64,000 bases of DNA from the NCBI GenBank assembly GCA_963921195.1, contig OY992536.1, positions 242,022,023 through 242,086,022 on the forward strand. Reading direction: 5' to 3'. The notes under the pieces are model-generated. The model worked only from the letters and a program-made list of their open reading frames with translations, was not told the origin of the DNA and made no database searches. Position 1 is the first letter of the stretch; each line of letters opens with the position of its first letter. Both the position numbers and the translations under genes were made by a program. This document shows, piece after piece, positions 33,558 to 45,242 of the stretch. The DNA is from Pegoplata infirma (Eukaryota; Arthropoda; Insecta; Diptera; Anthomyiidae).

Positions 33558-33693
33558 GTCACCAGCTCGAATGCGACACAAGTGTTAATACGCAACGTTG
33601 GTTTCGGTTTATCTGGTAATTTCTCATGTGAAGTGACTACAGACGCACCATTATTTTCAACGGCCACGGCAGTAGGCATTATGCAGGTTGTCG
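33558..33693 (+). CDS. Internal exon: second half of the Beat-family immunoglobulin domain
   Basis: This 136-bp exon continues the Ig domain begun at 8201-8415. It follows TATTCAG at 33557 and ends before GTAAGT at 33694. Read in phase 0 it gives 45 codons plus one base, leaving a phase-1 intron. The peptide starts VTSSNATQVLIRNVGFGLSG and then NFSCEVTTDAPLFSTATA. It holds the F-strand Cys (residue 24) that would pair with Cys28 of the previous exon, 67 residues upstream in the spliced product, a normal spacing for a V-type Ig fold. Two N-glycosylation sequons are visible (NAT and NFS). The leftover G fits the Glu that commonly follows MQVV in Beat proteins. No later exon (second Ig-like region or C-terminus) was recognised between here and 64000, so the next intron exceeds 30 kb. 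The exon is short enough to be missed by ORF scanning. Confidence 0.9.
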
Positions 33694-34049
33694 GTAAGTT
33701 AAAAAAATAAAATGTATACATTTCCTAGAAAATCGTAAAGTAACATATGAAGTATTTTACATCAATTATGTCACAAAAATATCTATAAATAATTTACTTT
33801 CTGTAACAATGTTCAATGAATATTACTTAAATTAAAATAAATCATCAAATGAAAAGAATTTATTAAATGAAAAGAATTCATTAGAATCTAATTATGTTTT
33901 TTCCGAAAAATCGTCCATAATTGCACAGAGTTTCCATTTTATTGAAAATTTCCAAGATATAATTTTGTTAGTTGTATTTGACAAATTCATAAAAAAACCT
34001 AAAAAAAATATTAGCTTCTAAGGCAAACAGATTTTGAGAATATTTCTCG

Positions 34050-34930
34050 AAAACTGCCTGCACACACATTGAAGAAATGAAGAAAAAGCAATAAAAAACT
34101 TCTTGGAGAAAAAGCAATAAAAAACTACACCACTCTGTGGTACTGGGTATAATGAATTTGTGCTGATGTTTGTAACTACCCGAAATATTGGTCCTAGACC
34201 TACCTTCAAGTGTACCGATCGACTCAGAATAACCTTTTAAATCGATTTAGCGATGTCCGTTCGTCCGTCTATCGGTGTAAGCACGATACAGGTCGCAATT
34301 TTCAATCAATTGACTTGAGATTTGAAACTTAAACATTTTTTGGCACAAGGACGAAGCCTATTGAAATTGGAGAAAATCGGTCCATGTTAAGACCTAGCCC
34401 GCATACATTTATGCCTTTGGATTAGGCATAAATGACTCTAATAACCGTATTATAATAGATATCGCTTTGAAATTTAATAGGTAATACAATTTTGTATGCA
34501 CGAACCATCATTCCAAATTTCAAAGGAATCGGGTCAGTACTTCTGGTAGTCCTCATAAAAACCACCCTACCGATATTCACATAATTCCCTCAAAGTTCAT
34601 AAAAATGGAAATATTTGATAAAAATTTTATTTTTAGATGTTAAACGTATACTTTAGTAACCTAATCAAATCGGAATACAGTTGAATCATTTTTGGACTTA
34701 GTCCCCCATATAAAAATTTCGACCGATATTTAGTTGGCAAAAAATAAACCAATTCCACTAAAATTTGGTTTGTGTGTGTTTTCTACACTAAATAAAGATC
34801 TAACAAAAGACAGATCCAATCGGTCCATGTTTGGACTTAGGACCCATTTTCCGGAAAACATTGGTGAAGGGTATCATATGGTCGGTATTGACCGACTATA
34901 ACTTTCTTACATGTTTTTTTTTTTTTTTTT
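34050..34930 (+). repeat. Dispersed repeat family A, long copy
   Basis: In order: CTCTGTGGTACTGGGTATAA, AACTACCCGAAATATTGGTC, CGATCGACTCAGAATAAC, GATTTAGCGATGTCCGTTCG, GACGAAGCCTATTGAAATTG, TTTTCCGGAAAACATTGGTG and TTGACCGACTATAACTTTCT. The same blocks occur at 52085-52365 (first half) and 51355-51945 (second half). Confidence 0.75.
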
Positions 34931-34934
34931 TTAA

Positions 34935-35780
34935 TTTACTTTGGTAAGTACACCCAAATCATTTGCAAAACATTATCATGATTTAAAGTTTTGGGCGAGA
35001 GTACAAAATTTTCTGAAATTTTTTTAAAAGTCATTCTTTTTAAAATAAAATTTTTGAAATAGTTTTTTTTGCATTGCAAAGTAGGTCGTGTAGAGTAAGA
35101 ATCCGGTCATTTTTTATTTGCTCTATTTTTTTTAATAATTTAGTCTTTTTATATGTTTTAGGAGCCTCTGACTCCGAATTTGACAAAAACAAAAAATCAA
35201 AAATTGCGATTTTTCTTTTTGCAATTTTGCAGCATTCGCGTTCATTTAAGGCATAAATTGATAATTTTCTTTTAGTACTGCTTCGGATCCAAAAGTTAAA
35301 CCAAAAAATGCCAGCGAATTTTATACTCTTGCCCAAAACATTAAATCATGATAATGTTTTGCGTAAGATTTTTGCATTGCACAGTGGATTGTGTAGAGTA
35401 AACACCCGGTCATTTTTTATTTGCTGTATTTTTTTAATAATTAAGTCTTTTTATATGTTTTAGGAGCCTCTGACTCCGAATTTGACACAAACAAAAAAAA
35501 AAAATTCAAAAAAATCAAAAATTGCGATTTTTTTTTGCAATTTTGCAGCATTCACGTTCATTTATAAATTGATAATTTTCTTTTAGTACTGCTTCGTATA
35601 CAAAAGTTAACTACAAAAATGCAAGCAAATTTTATACTCTTGCCCAAAACATTAAATCATTATAATGTTTTGCGTAAGATTATGATGTACTTGCCAAAGC
35701 AAAGTTTTTTTTTTTAGAAAAAATAATGTTATATAACTTTGCTATTCCATGCAAAACGAATTGAAATATCAGTCGAGGAC
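34935..35780 (+). repeat. Family C repeats with a ~305-bp tandem duplication
   Basis: A unit with TTGCATTGCA, GTGTAGAGTAA, CCGGTCATTTTTTATTTGCT, GGAGCCTCTGACTCCGAATT, TACTGCTTCG and CCCAAAACATTAAATCAT occurs twice in direct orientation (about 35066-35370 and 35371-35680). Minus- and plus-strand frames here are repeat-derived. Confidence 0.75.
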
Positions 35781-35784
35781 CCCC

Positions 35785-36064
35785 CCCAGTCGGCAAAAAA
35801 ATAACACCTGACATACTGCTGACTCTCCCTTTATAAAATTGCTGACATCTTCATACATTTTTTCAAAATGTCATCAATGACATGTCAGCTGTTGGTCAAC
35901 GGTTGTTTAAACGAATTGTTAGTGGCCACAGATACTGGTGGACACTGTTGACCAACTGCTGACATGTCATTGATGACATTTTGAAAAATTGTATGAAGGT
36001 GTCAGCGATTTCATAAAGGGAGAGTCAGCAGTATGTCAGGTGTGGTTTTATTTTGCCAACTGGG
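35785..36064. mobile_element. 280-bp MITE with ~110-bp TIRs
   Basis: It begins CCCAGTCGGCAAAA and ends TTTTGCCAACTGGG. The arms carry ACACCTGACATACTGCTGAC, TCTCCCTTTAT and TCATCAATGACATGTCAGC and their mirrors. It interrupts GAGGACCCC|ATTAAAA of family C (intact at 14320-14335), with CC as the only apparent duplicated bases. Confidence 0.85.
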
Positions 36065-36065
36065 C

Positions 36066-36652
36066 CATTAAAAAAAAACAAGTAAAAGTGTTAAATTCGG
36101 CTGTGCCGAATCTTTTATACCCTCCAACACGTTTAAAATAAAAAAAAAAATCGCAGGGGCGTCTTTTCTTTTTAAGTGGGGGGGGAGGGGGTCGACGGAA
36201 TCGGTGGGGGGCAACTTTACCACCGCTATATATGTTTACAAATTATTTTTTATGATATCTACGCTTAAATAATACATTTTTATCGTTTATTTTCATTAAT
36301 TTCTATAACCACGCCCCCAAACTCGTAAAAATATTGTATTTTTCAGGGGTTATTTTAGTTCTTCAAGGGGGAACTTTTTTCCCCCTGATCCGATTTTGCC
36401 CATCTTCGAACTTAACCTTACCAGTAACATAAGAATATATGCTTGCTGAATTTCAGGGGTCTAGCTCTTTTGGTTTGGACTGCATCGTTATTTCTACAGA
36501 CGGACGGAAGGACGGACATCGCTAGAATGTCTTAGATTCTATCATGGATCAATATTATATATACTTTGTGGGGTCCCCGACCGATAATTCGATATGTTAC
36601 ACACGGAATGACAAAGTGAGTATACCCCCATACTGTGGTTGGAGGGTATAAA
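36066..36652 (-). repeat. Repeat terminus and family B copy (minus strand)
   Basis: 36079-36130 holds AAACAAGTAAAAGTGTTAAA followed by the small palindrome ATTCGGCTGTGCCGAAT and TATACCCTCC, a repeat-end motif also at 39475-39530, 52030-52080 and 55525-55575. 36345-36652 is family B: GACGGACGGAAGGACGGACA, TGGGGTCCCCGACCGAT, GAGTATACCCCCATACTG. Confidence 0.7.
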
Positions 36653-37860
36653 AAGAGCTGTATATTTCGTAAGTGACTGCAAAAATAAGTGCAAAAAAGT
36701 GTTTTTACATTTTGAAGACTATAAAAGATTCGGCACCAAAGAATATACCACTCTCACTTGCTTTATGTACATTTGATAAACAAATGGAAAATTTTTATGG
36801 GAAAAATTAGTTTTAGTAAAAAAATGGTGAAAAAGGAGTTTTGGTAAAAAAAAAAGATTTTTTTTTTCACGAAAAACAAAAAGATTTTTTTTTCACGAAA
36901 AACAAAATTATGTTAAAAAAAAATTAATGAACCCAAAATTTTTGGTGAAAAAAAAATTTTGATGAAAAAAAGTTTTTGATGAAAAGAAAAATTTTTTGAT
37001 GTAAATAAAAATTGATGAAAAAAAAAATATGAAAAAAAAAATTTTTGGTTAGAAAAAAATTGATGAAAAAAATATGATAAAAAAAAATAATGAAAGTACC
37101 CAGCAAAAACATGGTAATGAGTTGTTAAAAGTAATCATTACCACATACATTATTAATAATGAGTACCCATTACCATTAGCATTATTTTAAGCCTAAAAGT
37201 AACTACTTCTCAGTAATATGTTATAAAAGCACCTCTAAGTAATAATATCTTCTTGCACTTGCAGTTTTTAACCTTTACAATTCAATTAACTTAAAAAGTA
37301 CTTAAAAACTTAATAAAAATTACGCAATTTTTAAGTTTTAGTAAAAACAAGTTAAATTTTAAAAGTTTTAATTAACTAATTATTTTACTTCTTATTGGTA
37401 ATGGGTTTTTACTCCTTATTTGTAATCCGAGGCAGTAACTACTTATTTATCTCCATACTCTTCACTAGTTATTTTTGTCTCACGCCCTTGTTAAAATAAT
37501 TAGTGTTTCATTCAATAAGTAACTACTGATTAACATCTGTTTCGGATTACAAAACCCATTACTAGTAATGCCAATTTTTGCTGGGTAATAGTTGATGAAA
37601 AAAAATTTGATGAAAAAAAAATTTGAGGAAAAAAATTATAAAAAAAATTTGATAAAAAAATGATGAAAAAAAAAGTTTGATGAAAAAAAAAATTTATGAA
37701 AAAAAAGTTGGATGAAAAAAAATTATAAAAAAAAATTGATGGAAAAAAAAAATTATAAAAAAACAAAAAAATTTGATGAAAAACAAAATTTAATTAAAAA
37801 AAAAAAAAATTGATGAAAAAAATTTTTTTTTTGTTGAATAATAATTATGTTACTTTTATT
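36653..37860 (+). repeat. Family D repeat with GATGAAAA array split by a MITE
   Basis: Left flank as at 14340 (AGAGCTGTATATTTCGTAAG, GGCACCAAAGAATATAC). The array at 36955-37096 resumes at 37590-37830 after the MITE 37099-37585. The right flank is reduced to AATAATTATGTTACTTTTAT and a partial hairpin. The Phe-rich minus-strand frames (36924-37112, 37530-37766) are array translations. Confidence 0.75.
37099..37585 (-). mobile_element. CCCAGCAAAAA MITE, copy 3 (inverted)
   Basis: 487 bp, starting CCCAGCAAAAACATGGTAAT and ending CCAATTTTTGCTGGG, flanked by TA on both sides. Inverted relative to copies 1 and 2 and nearly identical to copy 1. It lies within a GATGAAAA array, which gives a clean insertion point. 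Confidence 0.9.
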
Positions 37861-38089
37861 CACCAGCTGTTGAAAAAATATGTATTAAAAATTCTACACT
37901 GAAAAAAACAAAATTTTTAGGTTAGGAAAAAAAAAATTGCACAAGTTCTTTCAAAAAAGTATATACAGGACCATTTTCTTTACCCATTTTCTTTAACCCC
38001 ACCTAAATATTTGACGGTTAAAATTTCAGAGTAATTTTTCTCAGTGTATTATTTGCCGAATATGGAAAAAGTCTTGGTCAGATTATTAC

Positions 38090-38640
38090 ACTCAAAAAAT
38101 TATGTCATTAACTGTTTGTAGTTTATTTAAAAAGTTTTACGTTTAGTCGTTTAAAAAAAAAAAAAAACATTTGTTTGATGTTCAGTTTTTATTAATGACT
38201 TCTTCTGTCCTTTGTTTCAAAAATAACCTACTAAAAAATAAAGACTTTCATTAACATTTAATTTTTAAAGTCATTTATTTTTGTTCTGTAAATAAAAACT
38301 ACTGATTATTCTTTAAATTTTTAATGATTTGTGTAAGTATTTTTTTTTTTTTTAATTGTATGTATTTTTTAATGAGATATCATTAGTTTTTACCTACACA
38401 AGTAGGTTAATTTTTTCTAGAAAAAAAAAATTCAAAAAATTATTTATAGAAATATAAAAACATATTTGTATCAAGTGACTTTGGCACGATGGGTAGGGTG
38501 TCTGGCCAGAATGTAGTTGATTGCGGGATTGATTTCCCAAAATTTTATTAAAAGTTTTTAAAAAAAAATATTTCAATAGAAAATTGTAAAAAATAACCCA
38601 CAAAATCATTAATTTTTAATGTTTTCGTGGGTTATTTTTT
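38090..38640 (+). mobile_element. tRNA-like repeat, copy 2 (plus strand)
   Basis: Plus-strand counterpart of 18200-18740. The core (38473-38538) contains ATGGGTAGGGTGTCTGGCC (A-box-like) and GCGGGATTGATTTCCC (B-box-like). Shared flanks include CATTAACTGTTTGTAGTT, TTTTACCTACACAAGTAGGT and CATTAATTTTTAATGTTTTC. A third partial piece is at 51230-51345. The 71-residue minus-strand frame is non-coding. Confidence 0.6.
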
Positions 38641-38659
38641 TGGAATTTCTCGTTAAAAA

Positions 38660-40600
38660 TAATAGAACTATCATTAATTTTTAATGTATTCGTAGGTTAT
38701 TTTTTCGAATTTGTTGGCAAAAAATAATAGAAAAACCGTAATTTTTTAATGTTATTTATTTTAGAAAATTTTGTCAACAGTAAAAAAGTGTTGATGTTTG
38801 TTAAAACAAATGAATAATGTTTTTCTGTAAAGACAGTCGAGCTCAGGCTCTAATTATAATTATGTATTATAATTTTTTGATTTGTTATATATGGTTTTGA
38901 ATTGAGAAAAGTGTGAAAGAAAAATTTTAATTTTTCTAAAAATTTAGACATCCTGGTTTGTTTCTTACTAGTTTCATATTATCCAGTTATATTTGAATAA
39001 TTACTGGAATGGTTTTCAATTGTTTATTAACTAGTTTTAAATTATTTTTTTATTCGGTTTTGCCTACAAAATATTTTGAGTGTAAGACAGATGATATCCA
39101 TAATTTATATAAAGCTGTATAATTTGTCATTTTTTTTTCGCGGTATATGAATTTTGTTATCCATGCAATTTTTTTATTATGAATTTTGTTATCCATGCAT
39201 TTTTTTTTGCAAACCAAGCATGCAAGGTTTTAAAATAAGTCCCTATTATCATAAAAAAATAAAAATAAATTACTTATCTTCTATAAAAAATTATATAAAA
39301 ACTGAAAAAATCCAAAAATAAAAAAGTTTGGATCCCAATATCTCGCAAACCATTACAAATTTCAAAATTTTAAGAGCACGTTTGAAGTCAGCGACCCTAA
39401 ATCAATATGGGACAAAATTTCAATGAGTTTGGATGATTATTTCACCGGGACTTTTGATTTTCGATCCACTGTGCAGTGTGGAGGATATCAATACATTCGA
39501 CAAGCCCGAATTTAACTATTTTACTTGTTTTTTTTTTTTACGTTTAAAATTTGTTAAGCTCCTAATTTCGAAACATGTAGAATTCATCTTAAATATCTTT
39601 TGCCAAATATTATAATTCGATTAAAATGGAAAGTGTAAAAACGAACCACTCTAGTTTTCAATGCAAACCTGTATATAAAAAGAATCTGAAGTACATAAAG
39701 CCATTTTATTTTGACACAAAATGAATAATCATTAAGTGAGTAAAACAAAAAGTAGTTAAAAAGGAACAGTCCAGTGCCTCAATGATAAACTGTCAGAAAA
39801 TTAAATGTACAATAAAATGTTCCTTGTATAGTTAAAACGATATAAAAGGTACGAAGAAGTTAATTAAAGACATTATTTAACAGCAAAAAAAAAAGCAAAA
39901 AAAAAAACACAAAATCAAAGAGTTTAAAAGTCTTACGTCCTTTTCTGTTGTTCTTGCAACATTCAATTAAAAAGACAGTTAAGGAGGTAGCTTAAAATTC
40001 TTACAGCAATACAAGCTTTAATTATTGTTAACAAAACAAAAATATTCACTGCAAAAAAACAGGCAACGTATATCTTGGGCCACTAATGTTTGACAATATT
40101 TCATACTCATTCACTGTCAGCAAACTTAATTGTTAAGGACTAAAAAAAAACGGTTTTTGTTTAAATTCAAATTTTCAAATCATAAAGTTTTAAATAACAC
40201 TCTCAAGATCTTTTTTTTTGTATTTTGAACAACAAAAAGTTTTTCACTTCAGTTTTTGTTTCCTTATTTTCATCACAAACAAATCATTAATTTTCTTAAA
40301 TTTCCAAAATAAATAAAACTTTAACATTATTGCCATCATCCTTTCAACAACATCCGTTTCTTGTAGATTTTTTTATGTTCTTTTTTTTCTTTTTCATCTT
40401 AAGAACGGATATACCACGAGTCTATGGTGCGGTAGTACTTATTTTAGCCTTTATTTCCTCTTGTGTCACGGTAATCATAATCAAATGGTGTAACATTGTT
40501 TTGTTAAATTGTAAACATTTTATAACATTAACAGGTCATTGCGTATTCTTGTCTTTAGTCTTTCGGTTGAGTTAAGTAAAAACAGACAGTCATCTTAACC
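38660..40600. other. Largely single-copy intron
   Basis: Low-complexity AT-rich intron. Only a repeat-end motif at 39475-39530 was recognised. The frame at 40330-40575 (81 codons, hydrophobic) shows no family signature and is judged chance. Confidence 0.55.
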
Positions 40601-40645
40601 AGACAGACAGGTGAATGAATGGACAGACAGACAGATAGATAGACA
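40598..40645. repeat. GACA/GATA microsatellite
   Basis: Imperfect (ACAG)n and (ATAG)n with interruptions. Confidence 0.8.
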
Positions 40646-40959
40646 ATGAAATGTACAATGTTGCTTTAACCATTGAACAATCACCACCTTTCTCTAATTT
40701 GAGTAACAATTTTCTTTACACCTTTTTAAGTTTTGTCTTCTTTAAAATATTTATTTTTATTTTTAAAAATAAAAACTTTAGTTTTTTGTTATATTTAAAC
40801 GTGTTTACGTCACTCTTACTTTGCTTAAATATGAAACGTGTTGTTTGTGTTGCTTTTATTGAAATAAGGCCGTCTGATCCGGTAATTTTGGGGAATTGAA
40901 GATATTAAAAGCTTTTACCTATACTGCAGATTTCGAACCATTTTTATACTCTTCAATGA

Positions 40960-41110
40960 GCGTGTTCAGCAGAGAAACCTGCTACTCAACAGTTGAGATG
41001 TAGCATCTTTTGATTAGTTTACTCTGCTGAACGCATTTTTTTATGAATGTTTTAAAATATTGAAATAAATGATTCTTTTTTTATATATTCAGTAGCAGCT
41101 TTCTCTGCTG
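40960..41110. repeat. Small inverted repeat with GTTCAGCAGAG arms
   Basis: GTTCAGCAGAGAAACCTGCT is mirrored by ACTCTGCTGAAC about 50 bp later, and AGCAGCTTTCTCTGCTG follows. A non-coding short hairpin. Confidence 0.55.
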
Positions 41111-41552
41111 TACGTACCCAATAATTTGGTAGATCATATATATGGGGCCTTCCATGTCAAATCGGACACTTTGAATAATTGTTTTTTAATTTTTCCAATT
41201 TGTTGGCAGTTTTTCGAAAGCTCCTTCGTGGTAAATTTTCAGATTTTTCTTATGACCCGTTCAAAAGATATCGAATTTTTAAAAATTAGTAGTTTGTTCC
41301 TTTACTCAAACTTCTTTTACTCATAAATTCTCCAATAATGTTCCAAATTGCAATTTTTTTTTTTTTGTTTTAAATTTTTGGTTTTTTTACGTATTTAAAA
41401 AAAAAAATCCAGAAAAATTCTTAAAAGTGCTCTAGTATGCGATTTTAAGTTTTAAAATTTAAATCTCATTTCTGAAAATGTATGTACTCTTTGATTTTTC
41501 GGAAATTTTTTTGTGTAAAACTTCTATCGGCACTAACTAAAACTAAACTAAA

Positions 41553-42745
41553 ATGGCCCCAGATTTGGGGTCTTTTTGAAAATGAAATTTCACCCCACTT
41601 TGAAATATGAAATATGGCCCCAATTCTGTGTGAAAAAATGCCCCAAAAAATTAGAACCATTTTCCTGAAAATGAAAAATGGCCCCAATATGATAAAATTT
41701 TCATTCAGTCAATTTCATTTCAGTCAGTAATTATAAATTGTAATTAATAATTATAAATTTAAAATAACTCACAATGAAATTATTTTTTTTATTTAAAACT
41801 TTTGAGTTGTATTAACGACTTGAAAGATATTATTACCGCTTTCGGGCTGCTGCTTATGGTGGGTTTACATCATTGGATTTTCGGTATGATTTTATTTTGG
41901 CACCCATTATATTTCTCATGAATAATTATATCATAAAAGCACCCTTGTAAGTACTTCCATATAATTAAGTGAACTAAAACAAAGGTAAAAAATATATTCT
42001 ATTTTATCAACCCACTCGAAGAAATTGGAATCAATTATATTCATCACACCTGCGGCGCTTTCATCACACGTATATGCTTTCAAAGTTTAACAAAAATAAA
42101 ATAATTAACTTAAATAACGGACCTCGGAGTCCATGTGTGCTGACGTAAAGCGTAAGAACCTCTTAAAACGTATAACAAAATGAAATTAGCATTTCAAATA
42201 ATCTATCCAAGTTCCTTCCAACTTTTTGGTTTGTCACTTTAGATTTTTGTTGTATGAGAAATCACATAAAAAAATTTAAAACATGATGTACTGCTGCGCA
42301 AAAAATTTTAATTTTGCTATGAGGGTGGGTTTAATGTATGTTATCTCTAAGTCCGTCCTAAGGCCGGCTACGCAGAAAAACTTTAAAGAAAAAAAAAATT
42401 TCACAGAGATTTTGTACACATATTAATAAATGCATGCCAATTGTTAAAAGTCCTAATTCAAATACGACGGGGATTATGTGAAAATAATTTTACTATTTTA
42501 ATTAAATTTGGGGCCATTATTCATTCTGCAAAATAACCCCAAATCAAGAAATGAAAAATGGCCCTAATAATTTTGGGGTCATATTAAAATGAAAAATGGC
42601 CCCAAAATAACAGGAAAAATTACCCCAAATAACTAGGATCATTTTTCCTCCAATCTTTCGAGTTGTTGTATTCCATATAAAAATTTGGGTCCATTTTTCA
42701 TTTTCGTTTTAGTGCCATTTTGCGTTGGGGTCATTTTTCATGGTG
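41553..42745. mobile_element. Element with AAAATGGCCCCA subterminal repeats
   Basis: Both ends (41553-41690 and 42510-42745) hold many copies of ATGGCCCCAAA or TTTGGGGTCATTTT in inverted arrangement around about 0.8 kb of AT-rich sequence. A solo CCTAAGGCCGGCTACGCAG end of the 16308-type palindrome sits at 42345-42375. The minus-strand frame 41466-41687 is repeat-derived. Confidence 0.55.
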
Positions 42746-42754
42746 CCATTCTAT

Positions 42755-45180
42755 CGATTCTAAAAATTTTTTGCCCAGTAGGATCGTGGCATAACTATTT
42801 TTTAAAATTTTTTGATAAAATTTTATTGTAATTTTCTAATCCTAAAATCATTTTACTGCTCCAAACATTTTCTCTGAAGATACCTACCATCTATCTTTAC
42901 CTATTAAGGCGGTCCCCATACAATTTTTTTTATTTTTTGTAAATTTGTTTTATTTAATCAGCTTCTGCCGGTACAATGGTGCGTCCGAGAGGGATCATTA
43001 GTGAGACCGACCCCCATTTATTTTTTCCCTCCAACATTTTTGTAAAACACACCTACGCCCTATCTCCACTCCCTAAGTGGGCTTTCATTCAAATTTACCT
43101 TTTTAGGGAGTGGAGATAGAGCGCACAGTGTTGTGTCCTTGGCCATAAATGGTCAAAGTAAATGTCTTAAAATTTCAGGTTATATAAATTTTATTTTAAG
43201 AAAACATCCTAAATAAAACAAATACAAAACAGTTTGTAGATATCTTTAATAGTTTTTTAGTTATGTGTCTCTAAAGTTGAACTTTTTGAAATATATCATA
43301 TTTTTGCTTTAAATAAAATCGTTGAAATCCACATGTACTTGTAACGGTTAAATAATTATATTGCATTTCAAATTCGACCTTATTGGTAATGAAGTTTTAA
43401 GTTAGATATGTTGCTTGTATGATAATGCTGTTTTGGTTGACATAAGTTAATCATATGGCAAGTAACGCTGTTATAAAGTGAGTTCCAAAGAAAATACAAA
43501 TTTATTTTGCAAGTTTCATATTTGATAATCAGCCACTTTTGTGGCCCTCATTGGCGCGCTTAGTTCTTTGCAGAAAATATTGGTATAAGTATGTAGATTA
43601 AAAATAACAAAAGAACTCGTCCACGTTTTTCCACTTTTTTTTTAATCATTTTTTTTTGTGGGAGCCCAAAAATAAATTTGGAATATTTTTTAACTACCGG
43701 CTTAAAGTAAAACACCAAGACGCAGCAGTTGTTATTCATAATTTGAAATGTTTTGCGAAAAATAGTTATGGAACACATATAATAAATCGGAATGCAGAAT
43801 GAATCGGTCGGTTAAATTTTAAATGTTATTTAAATTGGTCCAAGATCCATTATTTGTCATCCAGGCCTGACACAAATTGTTTGCTTGGCTAGACACAAGG
43901 TGGAAGTACGTTGTATTATATTTTTATTTGCTTATTTTATAAAGGTCTTTTTGAGATAGTCATATCCCTGCTCAAACCTAAAACAATATTAAACGTATTG
44001 TAAATACTACGTTCAAAAAGTGTTGTGAATTATTGGTAGTTTTAAGGTCAAAGGATTTCCATGACTTTTCTCAAGTCTTTAAAAAAGCATATTTATTTGC
44101 AAAGAATATCCTTAGGATAGGTTAAGGAAAATCCTTACTTCAATTATACTAAAATAAGGTATTTTCAACATTATCAGACCAGAATTTCATGAAGTACGAA
44201 GGATTTTTTAAACTTTGTTTTAAATTTTTTAAGGACATTTTTAATTTATGTATTACATCCTTGCTTCAATTTTTTGATTTGGTTAAGATTTGAGGTATAT
44301 TCTAAGTGTTGCGGATGCAAAAATTAATGAAGGGATTTGAATTTTACACTTTTTCTTGACTTTTTTAAAAAAGGACATTTTCAAGGAGGGCGTATCCTTG
44401 TTCCGATTTGCACAAATTTTGGTAAATACATTGGGCATAGAATAACAGTTGGATTTTCAAAATTTCATGAAATAACTTAAATTTTTACCCTTTTTCTGAA
44501 CGTTATTTTAAAAAGGACATTTTTGAGCTAGACGTATCCTTGCTCCGAATTGGACAAAATTTAGTAGAATACTTAATGGCATTATAGGTAATAACTACAA
44601 TAAATAACATGAAGATTAAAGTGTTAGTTTTCACTTTATGCCATATTTTAATTTCAGGATATATGGGAAGGATACGAATCCTTGGGCGGATATTTACCAA
44701 ATTCAAAATTTCTCTTGATCTTATCGATCTTAACAAGTGTTCCAAATTGTAACGCTCTAACTTAACTCCTTCTATTTTTGGCCACTCTTTACATGAAGAC
44801 GCAACACTGTGGAGCGTAGGTATGTTTTAAAAAAACCACTAATGACTCCCTAATGACCCCTCTCGGACGCACCATTGGACCGTTTGAAGCTGATTAAATA
44901 AAACAAATTTACAAAAAATAAAAAAAATTGTATGGGGACCGCCTTAACAGTTAAAGATAGAGGGTAGGTGTGTTCAGAGAAAATGTTTGGACTAAAAAAA
45001 TATTGTGGGTCGGTCATACATTTTGTTGCTCTAAGGGCATTATTAGGGTACTTTGGAGCAGTAGAAATGATTTTAAGATTGGAAAATTACAACAAAATTT
45101 TTTCAAAAAATTTAAAAAAATAGTAATAATCGTTATCCCACGTTCCTCCTGGGCAAAAAATTTTGTAGAATCGATAGAAG
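42755..45180. mobile_element. 2.4-kb inverted-repeat element (family F)
   Basis: The left arm 42755-43165 and right arm 44766-45180 are about 400 bp and reverse-complementary: TTCTATCGATTCT, TTTTTTGCCCAGTAGGATCG, CTCCAAACATTTTCTCTGAA, TAAGGCGGTCCCCATACAA, TGGTGCGTCCGAGAGG and ACAGTGTTG..GTC each have mirrored partners. The left arm lacks about 65 bp present at 44987-45050 and gains a small hairpin (CTATCTCCACTCCCTAA/TTAGGGAGTGGAGATAG, 43060-43130). The 1.6-kb loop is AT-rich and has two GGACATTTT..GTATCCTTG units; the frames at 43560 and 44503 have no domains. Confidence 0.75.
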
Positions 45181-45242
45181 TTTTACAGAAAAAAAATTCA
45201 AAAAAATCTAAGAGTACAAACATTTTCAAAAATGAGATTTAG

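Noticed and set aside
38473..38538. Functional tRNA gene
   Set aside because: A- and B-box-like motifs are present but the acceptor and anticodon stems do not pair properly, and the sequence is embedded in a dispersed repeat.
40330..40899. Hydrophobic frames that look like membrane proteins
   Set aside because: T-rich intron yields Phe/Leu/Ile strings; no splice-flanked exon structure and no similarity that I recognise.
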